Shown here in pieces: positions 61,262 through 64,000 of a DNA stretch of 64,000 nucleotides. How positions within the stretch are numbered: position 1 is the stretch's first letter; each line of letters opens with the position of its first letter. The stretch is from an uncultured Alphaproteobacteria bacterium (lineage in GTDB: Bacteria > Pseudomonadota > Alphaproteobacteria > Rhodospirillales > Rhodospirillaceae): NCBI GenBank assembly GCA_900079695.1, contig LT599022.1:1206287-1270286 (forward strand), given 5' to 3'. Both the position numbers and the translations under genes were made by a program. The notes under the pieces were generated by a model, which was given only the letters and a program-made list of their open reading frames with translations, was not told the origin of the DNA and ran no database searches.

Positions 61262-63163
61262 TCATCGCCCGCGCGCCGCGCGGGCGGCGGCGGCGATGCC
61301 CGCGGCGTCGAGGCCGGCGGCAGCGATCTGGCCTGACTGGGTATCCTGTTCGAAATAGGCGTCGGGCATGTGCAGGGCGCGGAGTTTGAGGCCGCCGTCG
61401 AGCTTGCCCGCGTTGGCGAGGAGATCGAGGACGTGGCTGCCGAAGCCGCCGACCGCCCCTTCCTCGACGGTGATCAGCGCGGCATGGCGGTCGGCGAGGC
61501 CGAGGATGAGATCCCGGTCCAGCGGCTTGGCGAAGCGGGCGTCGGCGACGGTGACGGAGAGCCCCTCCGCCGCCAGAACGTCGGCGGCGGCGAGCGCGTC
61601 GGCGAGGCGGGTGCCGAGGGAGAGGATGGCGAGATCCTTGCCTTCGCGGACGATCCGTCCCTTGCCGATCGCGAGGATTTCCGGCTCGTCGGGAACCGGC
61701 GCGCCGACGCCCGCCCCGCGCGGGAAGCGGATCGCGATCGGGCCGTCGTCGTAGAGCGCGGCGGTGGCGACCATGTGCGCGAGTTCGGCCTCGTCGGCGG
61801 GGGCGGCGACGGTCATCTGCGGCAGACAGCAGAGGTAGGCGAGATCGAACGCGCCCTGATGGGTGGCGCCGTCGGCACCGACGTATCCGGCACGGTCGAG
61901 AATGAAGCGCACCGGCAGGTTCTGGAGGGCGACGTCGTGGGCGACCTGATCGAAGGCGCGTTGCAGGAAGGTGGAGTAGATCGCCACGAACGGCCGCATT
62001 CCTTCCGCCGCCAGCCCGGCGGCGAAGGTGACGGCATGCTGCTCGGCGATGCCGACGTCGAACATCCGCGCCGGATGGTGGCGGGCGAAGGCGTCGAGGC
62101 CGGTGCCGGTGGGCATCGCCGCGGTGGCGGCAACGACGCGCGGGTCGGCGTCGGCGGCGCGGATCAGCGCCTGCGCGAAGACTTCGGTGAAGCTCGGGCC
62201 GTTGCCTTTGGATTTGACCTGCGCGCCGGTCTCGACGTCGAAGCAGCCGACGCCGTGGTATTTGTCGGCGGCGCGTTCGGCCGGGCCGTAGCCGTGGCCC
62301 TTCTGGGTCACGACGTGAACCAGAACCGGACGGCGCGCCTTGGCGTCGCGCACGTTCCTGAGGATCGGCACGAGGTGGTCGAGGCGGTGGCCGTCGACCG
62401 GGCCGACGTAGTGGAAGCCCATTTCCTCGAACAGCGTGCCGCCGGTGACGAGGCCGCGCGCGTATTCCTCGGCCTTGCGCGCGGCGCGTTCGAGCGGTGC
62501 GGGGAAGAGCTGCGCGACGTCCTTCATCGCGCTGCGGATCGAGTGGTAGGAGGGCGACGACAGCAGGCGCGAAAGATAGGCGCTCATCGCCCCCACCGGC
62601 GGCGCGATCGACATGTCGTTGTCGTTGAGGATGACGATCAGGCGGCTGTTGGCGGCGGCGGCGTTGTTCATCGCCTCGAACGCCATGCCCGCGCTCATCG
62701 CGCCGTCGCCGATCACGCAGACGACGTTGCGCGCCTCCTTCTTGAAATCGCGCGCCACCGCCATGCCGAGCCCGGCGGAAATCGAGGTGGAGGAGTGCCC
62801 CGCGCCGAACGGATCGAACTCGGACTCGCCGCGTTTGGTGAAGCCGGAGAGCCCGTCCTTGCGGCGGATGCCGAGCATCCGGCCGCGCCGCCCGGTGAGA
62901 ATCTTGTGCGGATAGGCCTGGTGTCCGACGTCCCAGATCAGGCGGTCGTGCGGGGTGTCGAAGACGTAATGCAGGGCGATCGTCAACTCGACGACGCCCA
63001 GGCCCGCGCCGAGGTGGCCGCCGGTGATCGCCACGGTTTCGATCATCGCGGCGCGCAGGTCGTCGGCGAGCGCCTCCAGGCGCTCCTCGGGCAACGCGCG
63101 CAGTGCGGCGACGTCGGAAACGGCGTCGAGAACGGGTGTAGGACGGCTGGCCGGTGTGCTCAA
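61262..63163 (-). CDS. dxs: 1-deoxy-D-xylulose-5-phosphate synthase
   Basis: 633 residues. Thiamine-diphosphate motif [18 protein letters not shown]-terminal [16 protein letters not shown] with the catalytic His, and [12 protein letters not shown] plus [15 protein letters not shown] in the transketolase-like part are canonical. It joins pyruvate and glyceraldehyde-3-phosphate in the non-mevalonate isoprenoid route. It lies 24 bp after ispA. Confidence 0.97.
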   Translation of the reverse strand: MSTPASRPTPVLDAVSDVAALRALPEERLEALADDLRAAMIETVAITGGHLGAGLGVVELTIALHYVFDTPHDRLIWDVGHQAYPHKILTGRRGRMLGIRRKDGLSGFTKRGESEFDPFGAGHSSTSISAGLGMAVARDFKKEARNVVCVIGDGAMSAGMAFEAMNNAAAANSRLIVILNDNDMSIAPPVGAMSAYLSRLLSSPSYHSIRSAMKDVAQLFPAPLERAARKAEEYARGLVTGGTLFEEMGFHYVGPVDGHRLDHLVPILRNVRDAKARRPVLVHVVTQKGHGYGPAERAADKYHGVGCFDVETGAQVKSKGNGPSFTEVFAQALIRAADADPRVVAATAAMPTGTGLDAFARHHPARMFDVGIAEQHAVTFAAGLAAEGMRPFVAIYSTFLQRAFDQVAHDVALQNLPVRFILDRAGYVGADGATHQGAFDLAYLCCLPQMTVAAPADEAELAHMVATAALYDDGPIAIRFPRGAGVGAPVPDEPEILAIGKGRIVREGKDLAILSLGTRLADALAAADVLAAEGLSVTVADARFAKPLDRDLILGLADRHAALITVEEGAVGGFGSHVLDLLANAGKLDGGLKLRALHMPDAYFEQDTQSGQIAAAGLDAAGIAAAARAARGR

Positions 63164-63187
63164 CCCTCTGCCTCCGGTTGCGGTGGG

Positions 63188-64000
63188 TTACAGGGTGCGC
63201 TCGACGACGTAGCGGGCGGCGGCGGCGAGAAGCTGCGCGCGGCCTTCGAAGGGTTCGAGGTGCCCGCACGCCTGCTCCACCAGAAGGTGCGCCTGGGCGC
63301 GCGCGCGTTCGGCCCCGAGCACCGTGACGAAGCTCGCCTTGCCTCGCTCGGCGTCCTTCGCCACCGCCTTGCCGAGGGCTTCGGGAGTGCTTTCGACGTC
63401 CAGCAGGTCGTCGGCGATCTGGAACGCCAGACCGACGTCGTGGGCATAGGCGGCGAGGGCCTGACGCAGGCGCGGCGCGGCCTTGCCGAGGATCGCCCCG
63501 GCCTCGCACGAGAACGCGATCAGGCAGCCGGTCTTCATCCGCTGCAGGCGGGTGATCGCGGCGATGTCGAGCTCCCGGTGCTCGGCGAGAAGATCGAGCA
63601 TCTGGCCGCCGACCATGCCGCGCGCGCCGGAGGCCTTGGCGAGCCTGGCGACGAGTTCGCAGCGCACCTGCGGGTCGGCGTGGACTTCGGGATCGGCGAC
63701 CACAGCGAATGCCTGGGTCAGCAGCGCGTCGCCGGCAAGTATCGCGGTCGCCTCGTCGAAGCGGCGATGCACGGTGGGCTGGCCGCGGCGGAGGTCGTCG
63801 TCGTCCATCGCGGGCAGGTCGTCGTGCACCAGGGAATAGCAGTGCAGCATCTCGACCGCCGCCGCGCACCGCAGCGCGGCACGGGAATCGACGCCGAACA
63901 GCCGCGCGGTTTCGATCACGAAGAACGGGCGCATGCGCTTGCCGCCATTGAGGCAGGCGTAGCGCATCGCCTCGACCACCTGATCTTCGGGTGCGTCGGT
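63188..64000 (-). CDS. ispA: farnesyl diphosphate synthase, 5' end outside the window
   Basis: At least 270 residues; the frame stays open to the right edge (residues ...TDAPEDQVVEAMRYA), so the start is not seen. The first aspartate-rich motif with chain-length region is LVHDDLPAMDDDDLRRGQPTVH and the second is FQIADDLLDVE, given in part. It condenses isopentenyl diphosphate units to farnesyl diphosphate for quinones and other isoprenoids. Cotranscribed with dxs. Confidence 0.95.
   Translation of the reverse strand, partial: TDAPEDQVVEAMRYACLNGGKRMRPFFVIETARLFGVDSRAALRCAAAVEMLHCYSLVHDDLPAMDDDDLRRGQPTVHRRFDEATAILAGDALLTQAFAVVADPEVHADPQVRCELVARLAKASGARGMVGGQMLDLLAEHRELDIAAITRLQRMKTGCLIAFSCEAGAILGKAAPRLRQALAAYAHDVGLAFQIADDLLDVESTPEALGKAVAKDAERGKASFVTVLGAERARAQAHLLVEQACGHLEPFEGRAQLLAAAARYVVERTL

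Overview
The window is GC-rich, densely packed bacterial chromosome, best fitting an alphaproteobacterium of the Rhodospirillales type. The basis is gene content and order (pdxH / dnaJ-like / fabI / aroC; ispA-dxs-tlyA; rplM-rpsI), frequent 1-11 bp overlaps between genes, and a tRNA-His that encodes G-1 opposite C73. From memory, G-1 is kept in Rhodospirillales and lost in the Rhizobiales/Rhodobacterales/Caulobacterales group. No species is claimed.

Layout. 1-3.6 kb: an operon of an unidentified 3' gene end, peptidase E, a DUF917 protein and a hydantoinase/oxoprolinase-type ATPase. 3.7-11.9 kb: a complete copper/silver efflux locus, with a leftward cusC-B-A-F operon facing a rightward response regulator/sensor kinase pair. 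11.9-12.35 kb: a relic of a tyrosine integrase and the original terminator of a tRNA-Ser gene. 12.36-18.35 kb: a 6-kb integrated element in the 3' end of tRNA-Ser(GCU), bounded by an 18-bp att duplication. It carries an integrase, a leftward module of four small genes (a lipoprotein, a soluble protein and two membrane proteins), a divergent XRE regulator, a serine resolvase with what looks like a three-subsite res, a Cys/His-cluster protein and a ParB-like protein without ParA. 18.5-20.2 kb: divergent oxyR and dps.

20.3-34.8 kb: mostly leftward housekeeping genes: succinyl-CoA:acetate CoA-transferase, tRNA-Glu, a GNAT enzyme, a GT2 glycosyltransferase, recJ, a glpX homologue with altered catalytic residues, hom, an AlaC-type aminotransferase, an OmpA-like lipoprotein, a gamma-carbonic-anhydrase-like protein, argC, a GT9 enzyme and rpsI/rplM. 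35.2-39.9 kb: a phosphohexomutase homologue lacking its catalytic serine and metal-binding aspartates, a CoA-binding protein, a coiled-coil membrane protein, a soluble PAS chemoreceptor, tRNA-His and a hydroxypyruvate-isomerase-like protein. 40-47.3 kb: hemN, then a PrpR-type sigma54 activator followed by a permease/dehydrogenase/oxidoreductase operon with a very good -24/-12 promoter and helically phased upstream repeats. 47.3-64 kb: an ELM1-like protein, pyrE, panE-like, a CatB-type acetyltransferase, a universal stress protein, a cation diffusion facilitator, pdxH, a dnaJ-like gene, yihY, fabI, aroC, a rhodanese, sppA, tlyA, a 27-bp inverted repeat pair, dxs and the 3' part of ispA.

The least ordinary parts are the 6-kb element, the two apparent pseudo-enzymes of sugar-phosphate metabolism (26250-27275 and 35234-36247) and the sigma54-controlled operon of unknown substrate. 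No rRNA, CRISPR array or complete insertion sequence was seen.
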